The notes under the pieces: generated by a model
The model's database searches: none
Told to the model about the DNA's origin: nothing
What the model saw: the letters and a program-made list of their open reading frames with translations, nothing else
Assembly (NCBI GenBank): GCA_017410375.1
Contig: JAFQQW010000067.1
Span: forward strand, 1-41,644
Direction: 5' to 3'
DNA length: 41,644 nt
Source: Clostridia bacterium
GTDB lineage: Bacteria; Bacillota; Clostridia; RGIG6154
Made by a program: the position numbers and the translations under genes
Part shown: piece after piece, positions 31,968 through 40,050 of the stretch
Numbering within the stretch: the first letter of the stretch is position 1
Layout: the number at the start of each line of letters is the position of its first letter

Positions 31968-34900
31968 TTACCTCCAGTTCCTGAGCCGTTTTTGTGTTTC
32001 GGCATTCTGAATGGTCTGCATCTGTCGCGCTGTACTTTCACCCTCTGCAGATTGCAGAACGTATGTGGGCGCATAAGTTGTGCCGCCTGCTAAAGTGCTT
32101 TGGTGCATGTACTCATGTCGCATACCTGAGAATCCATACACATCGTCAAGCACATCTGAAACATTTTTGACAATCTCTGTAAGCTTTCCGGCAAAACCCT
32201 CTGCGAACTGCTCCCCGGAATCCTCGCCGATAGCAAAGAATTTCTCAGGAAGCTTAACACCCGCTTCTTCCTGCACCGCATCAATCAAATCCTGACTTGC
32301 TTCAACAACTTCTGCGCCATAAAGCTCAGCCGTTACACTTCTTATTGCTCTTTCCTTTTCCTCAAACGCCTTTACATATGCATTTAAAGCCTCGTCATCA
32401 TAAGCAAGAAGTGCGTCCGTAAATGCCAGACCGTCTTTTACGGACATATCCCTCAGCATACCAAACAGATCTGCAGGCACTTTACCTTTAAGCTTTATAA
32501 GGTTATCTGCATACCGCTGAATGTCTGCCGTCTGCGCATTCAAGTCGGCAGGTGCAATGCCTTTTACCGCTTTTTCGGTAAGTGTTCTGCCATCTTCGGA
32601 CCATTGATATTCAACACCGATAATAGCATCGCTGTCATATAATCCACCCACATCCGAAAGCTTTTCGGAAAAGTCTTTTGCTTCGTCCAGAACGTCGCTT
32701 AAAACCTCTTGGGCTTTTTCTCTCGCTTCCTCCGCTTTCTCAATGGCATCCTCTTTCAGCTGTTCATGGTAATCAAATATTTCTTCAGTGTAATCAAACC
32801 ATTCGTCACTACCAACTTTAAAATATTTATCACGGATAGCCTCAAGACTTGCGTAATACTCCGCGTCAGAAATAATTCCGAACCTGTGCGAACGGTCTAA
32901 AATCTCCCGCTCACTCTGAATCTGTTCTTCCAGAGCGTTTTCGGTATATTCATAAATAGAATCGGTTGCATCAAACCACTCTTTTGTACCTGCGGTTAAG
33001 TATTCATCTCTGTACTTTGCAATTCCCTCATAGTATTCCTGCTGTGTGATTACACCATATTGCAATTGCTTGTCCAGAGATTCCTTAAACGAATTAAACC
33101 GTTTGGTGTTTTCTTCGTCGTTTTCAGGCAACCCGTTTTTAAAGCCTTTGGCAAATACCGAAGCAACAGAATCCTGCACACCCTTTGCAAGCTCGTTGTT
33201 AAAAGCAATTAACGAACCCCTTGCAAGTGTCGCTGATGCACCATTTACACCGTCAGCCGATTTATTTAAACCGATGACAAAGCCTTCACCAAAATACTTA
33301 CCGCTCTTTATAGTCTCTTTTGCAGGAGATTGTTCGCCGATAGCCGAGCTTAAGCTGTTTTTTGCTCCACGCCCCATATTGTACGCTGTTGCATTTACAG
33401 TAGACATCATGGCTCGCATACCGTTAATAAAGCCTTGAGCGAAATTTGTACCACTCGAATAGGTGTTCATATTTAGCTTGGTTTTTGAATTATTAGCAAT
33501 CGTTCCCGATGCGCTGACGGCCAAAGGACCTTTTGCCTGAATACCGCTTGCAAAAGTCTGTATCGCACCTTCGCCTTCACCGCTTATATCTATGGTTAAA
33601 CCGTTTTTTGTAGCATTTTGAACCGACACCCACGCTCCGACAATGTTACCAACATTAGACGAAATACCATTTGCATAACTCCATGTTGCCGCCATACCAT
33701 ACGGTGCCATGCTCACACTGCCAAAGCCTGCACCGGCATTTTCTGCTACCGCCACTGATGCACTCTGTGCCTCACCTGCACCTGCTGAAATACTGCCTGC
33801 AAATTCGTTAACCGCTTTACTTCCGGCATCTGCGCCATCCACACTGTTTAAATCATCTTCAACAGTCTGCTTGACATCGTTAGAAGCTTTGTCGACCTCG
33901 CCTTTGCCATCTGAAATACTGTCCGCATATTCGGCTACTACCTTGTCAGCAGCCCCGGCACTGTCTACACTTTCAAGAGACTCTCCAACACCATCAGCTA
34001 TTGCGTCTGACGCACCTACAGGGATGCCGCGTAACCGAAAAACATTATCGCCAAAATTCTGCGCCAAACTTTCTGCCGCATTCATACCCTTGTCTTTGTT
34101 TAACACTTCCCAACGTGTTAATTCATATACGGCAAGTTCATACAGTTGCCTATAATTGTCAACCATCTCTTGTGTTACACCGGGCATGCCATTTGCGAAA
34201 GCCTCCTCAACTGCTGTAAGACTTTTTTCGAAACTCAAGACTTGACTTTGTAAACTTGATTTTGTGCTTACCTCTGCAGTTTTAAAAGAGTTGTTTATCC
34301 TTAAGAATGCCTCTTCTATTTTATCCGCTTCGCCGGACGCAACAGCCCCCAACAAGAATTCAAAGTTTTCCTGAATATTTTGGTTTTCTTGCAGAGCATT
34401 ACTCGCTTTTACAACTTCTCCGTCAGCCTTTTTCAGGTTTGAATAAAGTTCTTCAAAAGTACCAGTTGTTGCCTTGGTTGCTATACCAGTGTTTGTCAAC
34501 AATGCAGAAAACTTTTCAAAACTCAAGGAACCATTTTCGTATTCCTTTACGACATCCGGAATTTTTTCTCTTGCGTCATCTAACACTTTATTGACAGCAT
34601 CCTGAGCTTTTTTTCTATTAATTGTTGCTTCGGTTAAATTTTGTTGTGCCTCCGCCTCTTCTTTAATAGCTTTATTATAATCTTCCTGATAACCGGAAAG
34701 TAACGCCTCCTGCTTTTTCGCCTCAATCAAGGAATATATATTGTCAATAATCGCCTGCTTACCTTGTGCAACCATGCTGTCTAAGGTAATTTCAGTACCC
34801 AGTGCATCCGACAGAATACCTGTAATGGCGTTTGCTCTGTCCTCGTAGCCCTCTTTCACATTACCGTTGGCATCCACAAGGCTGTCAAGCTCTTCCACAA

Positions 34901-36554
34901 GTGATTCGTAATGTCCATATTCCGATTCGATTTCCGAAACAGCTTTTTTGCGCGCCTCTCTGGCCTGCTCATAAGCCTTTCGATTTTCTTCGACCCTGGC
35001 GGTCAGCTCATCGATTTCCTCCGCAAGCAGGTCTGCCTCGCTTTTTTCGTCCTCCATGCATAAGGTAAATACCGCAATCGCCGCAGTTACGGCTACAACC
35101 GCCGCCAACAACAACCCCAAGGGATTTGCCGACATTGCGCCGTTCCAAAGCATCTGAGCTTTCGTGGCAAGCCCCACAGCAGCGGTTTTCAGAGTAATCT
35201 GCCCCGTACACAAGCCAACAAGTGTCTGGAACAAAGTCAGACCGCCGTTCGAAGCAACCAACGTCAACGCGTGTGCCGATTCCATTGCAGTAAGCGCAGT
35301 AGTTGCCGCCGTCCATGCTGTAGTTACCGTTGTCGTGATTGCTCCAATTGCATTATACGCTTTAACCGCCGCAACCGAACCTATTACAGCAGTAGCCAAA
35401 GCTGTAAAATTGCTGATTACAAAAGAAAGAGCACCGCCAAGCGCTCCGTCAGATAAACTTGCGGAAATTCCTGCAATTGCCGTATTCACATCCTTTAACA
35501 AATCTGTAAAAGCACCATCCAAGGAGTTATATGCGGTTATAGCAAGATTCTTAAGGCCTTCCTTCATAATGGCTGACTGACCTGCAGCGGTATTCGCCAT
35601 TGTTTCAAATCCCTTTTCAACAAGCCCAGCGGTATTATTCATCGCCTCTAAGTTAGAGGTGAAAGTTTTTCCTTCCTGGTTCATGATAGAAAGAGCCGCT
35701 TTACCTGCTTCAATGGAAGAAAACATATCTACCATTGACACGCCACTCTCGTCAGCTGCTTTTTGCAAAAGCGCTAACACATCGTTTAGCTCTGCACCGC
35801 TTTCCATCATTTCAAGGAAACTCTTCCCAGCATATTCTGTTCCCTCTGCAGCTGCCTTTAAATTGTCAGAAGCTATTGTGCCACTTTTCCCGAGTTCAGC
35901 TATCAAACTGTTCAACTGTGTGGTAGCCTGAGCAGTAGGAGTACCTTGCGCCGTCATTGTAGCAAGTGCCGCACCTACGTTTTCAAAAGAAACTTTAAAC
36001 GCTGCCGCTGTTGGTGTAACTTGTGCCAAAGATGCACCGAGTTCTCCTACTGTCGTGATACCTTTGTTTTGCGTTTGAATCAGTATACCCTGAATTCGTT
36101 CCGTTTCAGAAACATCCAGACCATATGCATTAAGGGTTTTAGCTGTTGCAGCAATTGCTGTATCCGTATCTGTAAAACCAGCCATCGCAAGCTTTGCAGA
36201 TTGTTCCAGCATGTCAAGCGCTCCCGCCATATCTTCTGTAACCGGAACACCGGCAGACAGTGCAGAATAAAGACCTTCGTTGAGCTCGGTTGCCGCAACA
36301 CCGACACTTGCAGAAAGTGAAAGCATTTTTTTATTTAAGTTTTCTGTATCTACTGCAACGTCTCCAAAAAGTGTAGATGCCTTTGCCGCACTTTGTTCGA
36401 ATTCGGAACCAAATTTCACAACCGAGGCAGCTGCAGCAGCTACAGCTACACCAACAGCTGCAAAACTTTTCTTTGCGGTTTCGCCGGCACGTTTAAGCGA
36501 TTCATTAAATTCCTTGTCATCGCCGGTGATTTTTACTTTTACCTGATCTGCCAT
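31968..36554 (-). CDS. Tail tape measure protein
   Basis: A protein of 1528 residues from ATG 36554, with AAGGGTG before it; a 12-residue upstream extension lacks a site. The TP901-like core is at about 70-330 (LYSALSAGVPVTEDMAGALD, LGASLAQVTPTAAAFKVSFEN). Hydrophobic helical stretches lie at about 371-500. Long Ala/Gly/Ser-rich and coiled-coil segments follow. Near the C-terminus two copies of a roughly 58-residue unit occur (LQYGVITQQEYYEGIAKYRD and HRFGIISDAEYYASLEAIRD). Using about 1.5 angstrom per residue, the tail would be near 230 nm, long for a siphovirus. Its length sets the tail length during assembly. Confidence 0.93.
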   Translation of the reverse strand: MADQVKVKITGDDKEFNESLKRAGETAKKSFAAVGVAVAAAAASVVKFGSEFEQSAAKASTLFGDVAVDTENLNKKMLSLSASVGVAATELNEGLYSALSAGVPVTEDMAGALDMLEQSAKLAMAGFTDTDTAIAATAKTLNAYGLDVSETERIQGILIQTQNKGITTVGELGASLAQVTPTAAAFKVSFENVGAALATMTAQGTPTAQATTQLNSLIAELGKSGTIASDNLKAAAEGTEYAGKSFLEMMESGAELNDVLALLQKAADESGVSMVDMFSSIEAGKAALSIMNQEGKTFTSNLEAMNNTAGLVEKGFETMANTAAGQSAIMKEGLKNLAITAYNSLDGAFTDLLKDVNTAIAGISASLSDGALGGALSFVISNFTALATAVIGSVAAVKAYNAIGAITTTVTTAWTAATTALTAMESAHALTLVASNGGLTLFQTLVGLCTGQITLKTAAVGLATKAQMLWNGAMSANPLGLLLAAVVAVTAAIAVFTLCMEDEKSEADLLAEEIDELTARVEENRKAYEQAREARKKAVSEIESEYGHYESLVEELDSLVDANGNVKEGYEDRANAITGILSDALGTEITLDSMVAQGKQAIIDNIYSLIEAKKQEALLSGYQEDYNKAIKEEAEAQQNLTEATINRKKAQDAVNKVLDDAREKIPDVVKEYENGSLSFEKFSALLTNTGIATKATTGTFEELYSNLKKADGEVVKASNALQENQNIQENFEFLLGAVASGEADKIEEAFLRINNSFKTAEVSTKSSLQSQVLSFEKSLTAVEEAFANGMPGVTQEMVDNYRQLYELAVYELTRWEVLNKDKGMNAAESLAQNFGDNVFRLRGIPVGASDAIADGVGESLESVDSAGAADKVVAEYADSISDGKGEVDKASNDVKQTVEDDLNSVDGADAGSKAVNEFAGSISAGAGEAQSASVAVAENAGAGFGSVSMAPYGMAATWSYANGISSNVGNIVGAWVSVQNATKNGLTIDISGEGEGAIQTFASGIQAKGPLAVSASGTIANNSKTKLNMNTYSSGTNFAQGFINGMRAMMSTVNATAYNMGRGAKNSLSSAIGEQSPAKETIKSGKYFGEGFVIGLNKSADGVNGASATLARGSLIAFNNELAKGVQDSVASVFAKGFKNGLPENDEENTKRFNSFKESLDKQLQYGVITQQEYYEGIAKYRDEYLTAGTKEWFDATDSIYEYTENALEEQIQSEREILDRSHRFGIISDAEYYASLEAIRDKYFKVGSDEWFDYTEEIFDYHEQLKEDAIEKAEEAREKAQEVLSDVLDEAKDFSEKLSDVGGLYDSDAIIGVEYQWSEDGRTLTEKAVKGIAPADLNAQTADIQRYADNLIKLKGKVPADLFGMLRDMSVKDGLAFTDALLAYDDEALNAYVKAFEEKERAIRSVTAELYGAEVVEASQDLIDAVQEEAGVKLPEKFFAIGEDSGEQFAEGFAGKLTEIVKNVSDVLDDVYGFSGMRHEYMHQSTLAGGTTYAPTYVLQSAEGESTARQMQTIQNAETQKRLRNWR

Positions 36555-36576
36555 GTTTTTCACCCTTTCTATTGTG

Positions 36577-36619
36577 AAAATCTCTGGCACTCAATTTAAA
36601 AATCACTGGCACTCGATTT
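36577..36619. repeat. Near-tandem 22-bp duplication before the tape measure
   Basis: Two 21-base units of the form AAAATCNCTGGCACTCNATTT (36577-36597 and 36599-36619) differ at two bases. The second covers the end of the Cys-rich small gene. Confidence 0.7.
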
Positions 36620-36752
36620 TAATTTCAAAATTATGTCTGCACTTGGGGTTTTTGCATTTCACCCACAACCCCTTGCAGTTTGCTTTCTTTTCATAAAAAA
36701 TCGGCATTTTATAGCCACATTTCGGGCATCTTATTTTTTCAATACAAAACAC
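36603..36752 (-). CDS. Small Cys-rich (Com-like zinc-ribbon) protein
   Basis: An open frame of 46 to 49 residues between the second chaperone and the tape measure. It contains CPKC (C9, C12) and a second pair, C33 with C38, plus conserved-looking aromatic and lysine residues (IRCPKCGYKMPIFYEKK), as in the Com-like zinc-binding mini-proteins of phages. The start is unusual: a GTG (36752) overlaps the only good site (GGGGG), while an ATT (36743) lies eight bases after it and would give MEKIRCPKCG. Frame and composition look coding; function unknown. Confidence 0.62.
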   Translation of the reverse strand: MFCIEKIRCPKCGYKMPIFYEKKANCKGLWVKCKNPKCRHNFEIKIECQ

Positions 36753-36755
36753 CCC

Positions 36756-37355
36756 CTACTTAAACAACGAATTGAAGTCCTCCAGCTCCTTCTTTTCCTT
36801 TTCCGAAAGCACCTCTGGCAAAGCATACAAGGCTTTCAGGCGCAAAAGCTCCTTGTTATCTCCGTTGTAACCGCGATAGCCCATTATTTTGGATATATAG
36901 TGCTTTTCTTCCAGGCTCTGGAACTCCAACAAAAATTCCCACCAATGAAAAGCTTCTTTTCTTCGGTAGGAAAGGTCAATTCCGGACTGATTCCGGATAG
37001 CAAGTATTATCATGTTTAAATCATACGCGAAGGAAAAGGTTCGTGACCGTTCACGTTCCTCGCTGCCACCGCCAAAGCTTTGCACATCCGCTTTCGGATA
37101 CCCCTTGTAAAACTCTAAAACCGCGCGAAAAATAGCATCCGCAGGCTCGTTTGGTATGGTATCGAAAATCAGCTTGCAGATTTCCACAATCTGAAGTACC
37201 ACATCCTTCGGGTCCTCGTCCTCTGAAAGCGCAAGCTCGGTTTTTTCCAGAATTTCCGAAACCAAAATCCAAACCTTAAAATCATATTTTACGGGGTACG
37301 CCGTACCGTTGATGGTTAAATGCTTCGGCGGTGGTGTAGTGGCAAGGTTAATCAT
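36756..37355 (-). CDS. Tail assembly chaperone 2, Gp15-like
   Basis: A protein of 199 residues, matching the bacteriophage Gp15 family. The first half holds YPVKYDFKVWILVSEILEKT, and the middle contains the KLIFDTIPNEPADAIFRAVLE segment. In the late operon it is the second of two genes before the tape measure and overlaps the first by ATGA. With it, it probably forms a gpG/gpGT-like pair that guides tape measure folding. AAGGG is before the ATG. It is in the -1 frame relative to the first chaperone, with a run of six A at the overlap, so a fused form is likely too. Confidence 0.82.
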   Translation of the reverse strand: MINLATTPPPKHLTINGTAYPVKYDFKVWILVSEILEKTELALSEDEDPKDVVLQIVEICKLIFDTIPNEPADAIFRAVLEFYKGYPKADVQSFGGGSEERERSRTFSFAYDLNMIILAIRNQSGIDLSYRRKEAFHWWEFLLEFQSLEEKHYISKIMGYRGYNGDNKELLRLKALYALPEVLSEKEKKELEDFNSLFK

Positions 37356-37702
37356 TTTTTACCCTTGACGGAAGCTTTCTTCGCTCTCTGATTGTAAGAG
37401 GCGTTAAAATCTTCCAATTCCTTCGTGATTGTGGTGGTCACCTGCTCAAATACCAAAAGCGCGGTTTTCACATTCACACTTTCACCGAAAATGATTCTGT
37501 GCGCGCCCTCGCCAAACAGCGCGTCCAAAAAGATAAAAACAGATTTGCATTCCTTTCGGATGCGTTCTGCCACAGTATCTGTTGGTTTGATTTCGTCCCC
37601 TCTTTTAATGACTGCATCCAGCTCGTTCTGATAAAGCTCTGCGCTGTCTGCTTCAAAAGGGTCAAATGTAAACGCGTGTTCGTTAAATTCAAATTTCGCC
37701 AT
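37352..37702 (-). CDS. Tail assembly chaperone 1
   Basis: A protein of 116 residues from ATG 37702, nine bases after GGAGG. An upstream in-frame ATG (37720) precedes this site and is rejected. The protein is helical and charged with a Lys-rich C-terminus (NQRAKKASVKGKK), which is read on the codons AAA AAA TGA. Its position just before the Gp15-like gene and the tape measure is the standard place of the first chaperone. The final AAA AAA TGA with ATG in the -1 frame is a possible frameshift site giving a product of roughly 315 residues. Confidence 0.78.
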   Translation of the reverse strand: MAKFEFNEHAFTFDPFEADSAELYQNELDAVIKRGDEIKPTDTVAERIRKECKSVFIFLDALFGEGAHRIIFGESVNVKTALLVFEQVTTTITKELEDFNASYNQRAKKASVKGKK

Positions 37703-37799
37703 TTTCAATATCCTCCACATTCATCAGGGTTTCTTCATAAGCCTCAGGCTCGTCTTCCGTTTCACCGACCGCAGCGGATGCTACGGCCGGCTGGGTCAG
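37689..37799 (-). other. Open -1 frame after the major tail protein stop
   Basis: Immediately past the tail protein stop, the -1 frame stays open for 36 codons: acidic, Ala/Glu-rich (PAVASAAVGETEDEPEAYEE), ending at TGA 37689-37691 over the start of chaperone 1. It has no usable start codon or site of its own except a late ATG. It could be a frameshift-encoded C-terminal extension of the tail protein, or a chance open stretch. No classical X-XXY-YYZ slippery heptamer is seen at the join. Confidence 0.35.
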
Positions 37800-38290
37800 T
37801 CCTGCACTTTCACAACGGTAAAGGTCGGCACACCCTCTGCAACGGTTGCTTCGCCTTTTTCGATAGAACCGCCAAAGTTGATATCAAAGGTAATCTTTTC
37901 GTCAACCGTGTTGAAATTCTTCAGCACAATGGTAGCCAGGCTCTTCCACGCCTTAAACTTCGGTGCTTCATCTGTACCGATGTTACCCGCAAATACGATC
38001 AGCACTTCTCTCTGGGTCTTTGTACCCACGGGCAGATTGTAGAACATATCATAAAGATAGTCAAACGCAGGGTCACCGTGATATGCTGCAAGCTCCTGCG
38101 GAAGAGTGGGCTTGTAATAGGTAACTTCATCGGTAGGATTTTCATCCTCGATGTAGTCATTGGTTACGGTGTTTGCATTCACCGCTAAATCAAAAATGGT
38201 CGATTTGCCGATTCTGCCCCAGTTCGGGTCGCTTCCTTCTGTAGCAATGTTCATAAAAGGAATTGTTTGAAACTTTTTTAACTTTTTCAT
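37796..38290 (-). CDS. Major tail (tube) protein
   Basis: A protein of 164 residues. The start is ATG 38290 after AAGGAGAG; an ATG at 38308 lies in the previous gene's end. The sequence is rich in beta-forming residues, with KKLKKFQTIPFMNIATEGSD at the start and FDINFGGSIEKGEATVAEGV near the end, fitting a tail-tube fold. In the operon it lies between the neck proteins and the chaperones, the canonical place of the major tail protein. A -1 frame open stretch (37689-37799) follows its stop codon. Confidence 0.72.
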   Translation of the reverse strand: MKKLKKFQTIPFMNIATEGSDPNWGRIGKSTIFDLAVNANTVTNDYIEDENPTDEVTYYKPTLPQELAAYHGDPAFDYLYDMFYNLPVGTKTQREVLIVFAGNIGTDEAPKFKAWKSLATIVLKNFNTVDEKITFDINFGGSIEKGEATVAEGVPTFTVVKVQD

Positions 38291-38294
38291 AAAT

Positions 38295-38741
38295 TTACTC
38301 TCCTTCATAAAAATAGTTTATTCGGATAGAAAACATAAACTTAGCGCCGTTTTCATCCATGCCTGCAAGTCCGCCGTTCTCAAAAGGCAGAACTTCCATT
38401 TTGTTAATTACAGAACCACCCGGAAATTCCGGATAATTCCCCTTTTCTCCCTGCTCGTCAATCCACGAAGCAACCCGTTGCACCCCCTGATAATGCTCCA
38501 CATTCTCCTTGGAGTTTGGGTTTTCGGTGTAAGGTACAAACTGAATAATGGTAAAGGTATATATTTTGTCACCGCTACCGTCAATGTAGGGCATCCCCTC
38601 GTCCCATTCGTCGTTATACCCCGTTTCCGGATAGAGCACCGTGTCTCCGTTTTTCGGGTCTCCGAAGATAAAGAACAGGTCTTTGATGTACGGGCAAGTC
38701 AGAAGCCAGTCCATCAGCTTTTCGCTTTTGTCGTTTTGCAT
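38295..38741 (-). CDS. Minor capsid/tail terminator-like protein
   Basis: A protein of 148 residues from ATG 38741, overlapping the previous stop by one base (TGATG); GTG 38744 is an equally spaced alternative after GGGAGG. The sequence resembles the phage minor capsid protein 3 family (LTCPYIKDLFFIFGDP, YTFTIIQFVPYTENP). Its position just before the major tail protein suggests it is a tail terminator or neck ring. There is no obvious membrane segment. Confidence 0.68.
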   Translation of the reverse strand: MQNDKSEKLMDWLLTCPYIKDLFFIFGDPKNGDTVLYPETGYNDEWDEGMPYIDGSGDKIYTFTIIQFVPYTENPNSKENVEHYQGVQRVASWIDEQGEKGNYPEFPGGSVINKMEVLPFENGGLAGMDENGAKFMFSIRINYFYEGE

Positions 38742-39178
38742 CACAGAACGCCTCCCGAATCAATCAAATTCTGCATAAACCGAATCAGCTTCGGCAACTG
38801 TACAGGTCTTGCGACTTTATCCCAGTTGGCACAAGCCTTCGGGTGTTTGTCTTTTTTTATCAAAAGACTTTTCCCGGTGTAATGCTTACGCACTCCCTTT
38901 GGAGAAAAAAAGCCCACAAGCTGACCGTTTTTAGTAATTGGATAAGACGGTCCCATTGCTTTACCTTTGTAAATGTAATGTGCGTGTGGTGCTTTGTATG
39001 TAATCTCCTTCGGCACAATCGTAACCGTCTTGGAAAGCACGCCCGTTTCCATCGGTACATACGGTTCAAGCAGCTTCCAGTATTCATTCGTAGCAGGAAG
39101 CCACAACGCATTAGAGCGAATCCGCTTCATGTGCTTCGGAATATCAATCCTGGTTTCCACTTTTACATGAAATCCCAT
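38741..39178 (-). CDS. Minor capsid protein 2-like neck protein
   Basis: A protein of 145 residues, with GGGGGTG before the ATG. The segment PYVPMETGVLSKTVTIVPKE is typical of minor capsid protein 2 and HK97 gp10-like neck proteins, which sit at the head-tail interface. It is located between the connector proteins and the tail terminator. It shares a one-base overlap with the next gene. Confidence 0.72.
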   Translation of the reverse strand: MGFHVKVETRIDIPKHMKRIRSNALWLPATNEYWKLLEPYVPMETGVLSKTVTIVPKEITYKAPHAHYIYKGKAMGPSYPITKNGQLVGFFSPKGVRKHYTGKSLLIKKDKHPKACANWDKVARPVQLPKLIRFMQNLIDSGGVL

Positions 39179-39181
39179 GGC

Positions 39182-39562
39182 TTACACCCCCGTAACCTTA
39201 ACATGCTTTGCAAAAGGGATTTTATCATTGATTTTGATTTGCTTTACAAAGAAACAGCTCGGCTTATATCTTGTCGCAATATCTGTTATGCGACTGCCTG
39301 CACTGTCCGCAACAGTATCCGAAACCGTACCAAGCACAACCAAATCAAGCTCTCCCACAACTGTTCCAAGCGGAAGTCTGGCTATGTATTGGTTATCAGA
39401 AACCAACTGCTCCCCGCTGATTTTCAGCCCGTCAAGTGCAGAGAAAAACGCGTTTTCCACAACAGCCCGCACATACTGCACAACCGTTCTTCCGTTTGCA
39501 TCCTGCTCGCTGATTCTGTGATATAGAGTTATCGTGTCGTTAAAGGTGGGCGCTGTTTTCAC
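39182..39562 (-). CDS. Minor capsid protein 1-like head closure protein
   Basis: A protein of 126 residues starting with GTG 39562, set by GGGGGTG six bases before it and overlapping the previous gene by four bases (GTGA). The core (TITLYHRISEQDANGRTVV, FFSALDGLKISGEQLVSDN) resembles the minor capsid protein 1 family. It is thought to close the capsid vertex after packaging. No catalytic motif is present. Confidence 0.7.
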   Translation of the reverse strand: MKTAPTFNDTITLYHRISEQDANGRTVVQYVRAVVENAFFSALDGLKISGEQLVSDNQYIARLPLGTVVGELDLVVLGTVSDTVADSAGSRITDIATRYKPSCFFVKQIKINDKIPFAKHVKVTGV

Positions 39563-39927
39563 GCATCACACCCCCGATACAAAAGCGGTGTACCGTCTGC
39601 CGTTTCAAGTCTTGCGCACACATCAAAAATCATTTGGTCAATGCTTGCACTCACGTCCGCGTAAGAGATTCCGGCATAGTTTACAGATACGCCGTCATTG
39701 GAATAAGAGGTCGCGTGCTGACCCGTTTCCATCTCTTCCAGAACCGAAAAAAGCGGAATTAAATCCGAAACCAGAAAGACTATTTCCTCCGGCACCATCT
39801 CCATGCACTTTAAACGGTTAAGGGTCAGGTGGTCAATGCGCCATCTCGCTTTTCGTTCCAGGCGGCAAAAGGCGGCTTCCTGTAAAGTGCCGCCCTGCTC
39901 GGTGTATTCTTCATACGTTAAATACAT
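39559..39927 (-). CDS. Head-tail connector protein
   Basis: A protein of 122 residues, with GGAGGGCGGCTT before the ATG. It is mostly helical (CRLERKARWRIDHLTLNRLK and PEEIVFLVSDLIPLFSVLEE). Such a small helical protein just downstream of the capsid gene is usually a gp6-like connector (adaptor) sitting below the portal. It overlaps the following gene by four bases. Confidence 0.68.
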   Translation of the reverse strand: MYLTYEEYTEQGGTLQEAAFCRLERKARWRIDHLTLNRLKCMEMVPEEIVFLVSDLIPLFSVLEEMETGQHATSYSNDGVSVNYAGISYADVSASIDQMIFDVCARLETADGTPLLYRGCDA

Positions 39928-39939
39928 AAGCCGCCCTCC

Positions 39940-40038
39940 TTACTTTTTAGGCTGTTCGGATTTGTTGTTCTTTTCCGCTTTGCCGTCAGCCTTTTTAGGC
40001 TGTTCGGATTTCGGAAATGTTAAACCGATTGTTTTCAT
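39940..40038 (-). CDS. Tiny Lys-rich phage protein with duplicated motif
   Basis: An open frame of 32 residues with a strong site (AAGGAGAGG) before ATG 40038, right after the capsid gene. It reads MKTIGLTFPKSEQPKK, then ADGKAEKNN, then KSEQPKK. The last seven residues repeat the earlier KSEQPKK exactly, and the DNA repeat is perfect over 21 bp (39943-39963 and 39991-40011). A longer gene, often with a Rho_N or HeH domain, usually occupies this place in related phages, so this may be a shrunken relic or a real mini-protein. Confidence 0.6.
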   Translation of the reverse strand: MKTIGLTFPKSEQPKKADGKAEKNNKSEQPKK

Positions 40039-40050
40039 AAAATCCTCTCC

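Noticed and set aside
33046-36546. Long plus-strand open frames opposite the tape measure gene
   Set aside because: They lack sites and family resemblance and arise from the Ala/Ser/Thr-rich codons of the minus-strand gene.
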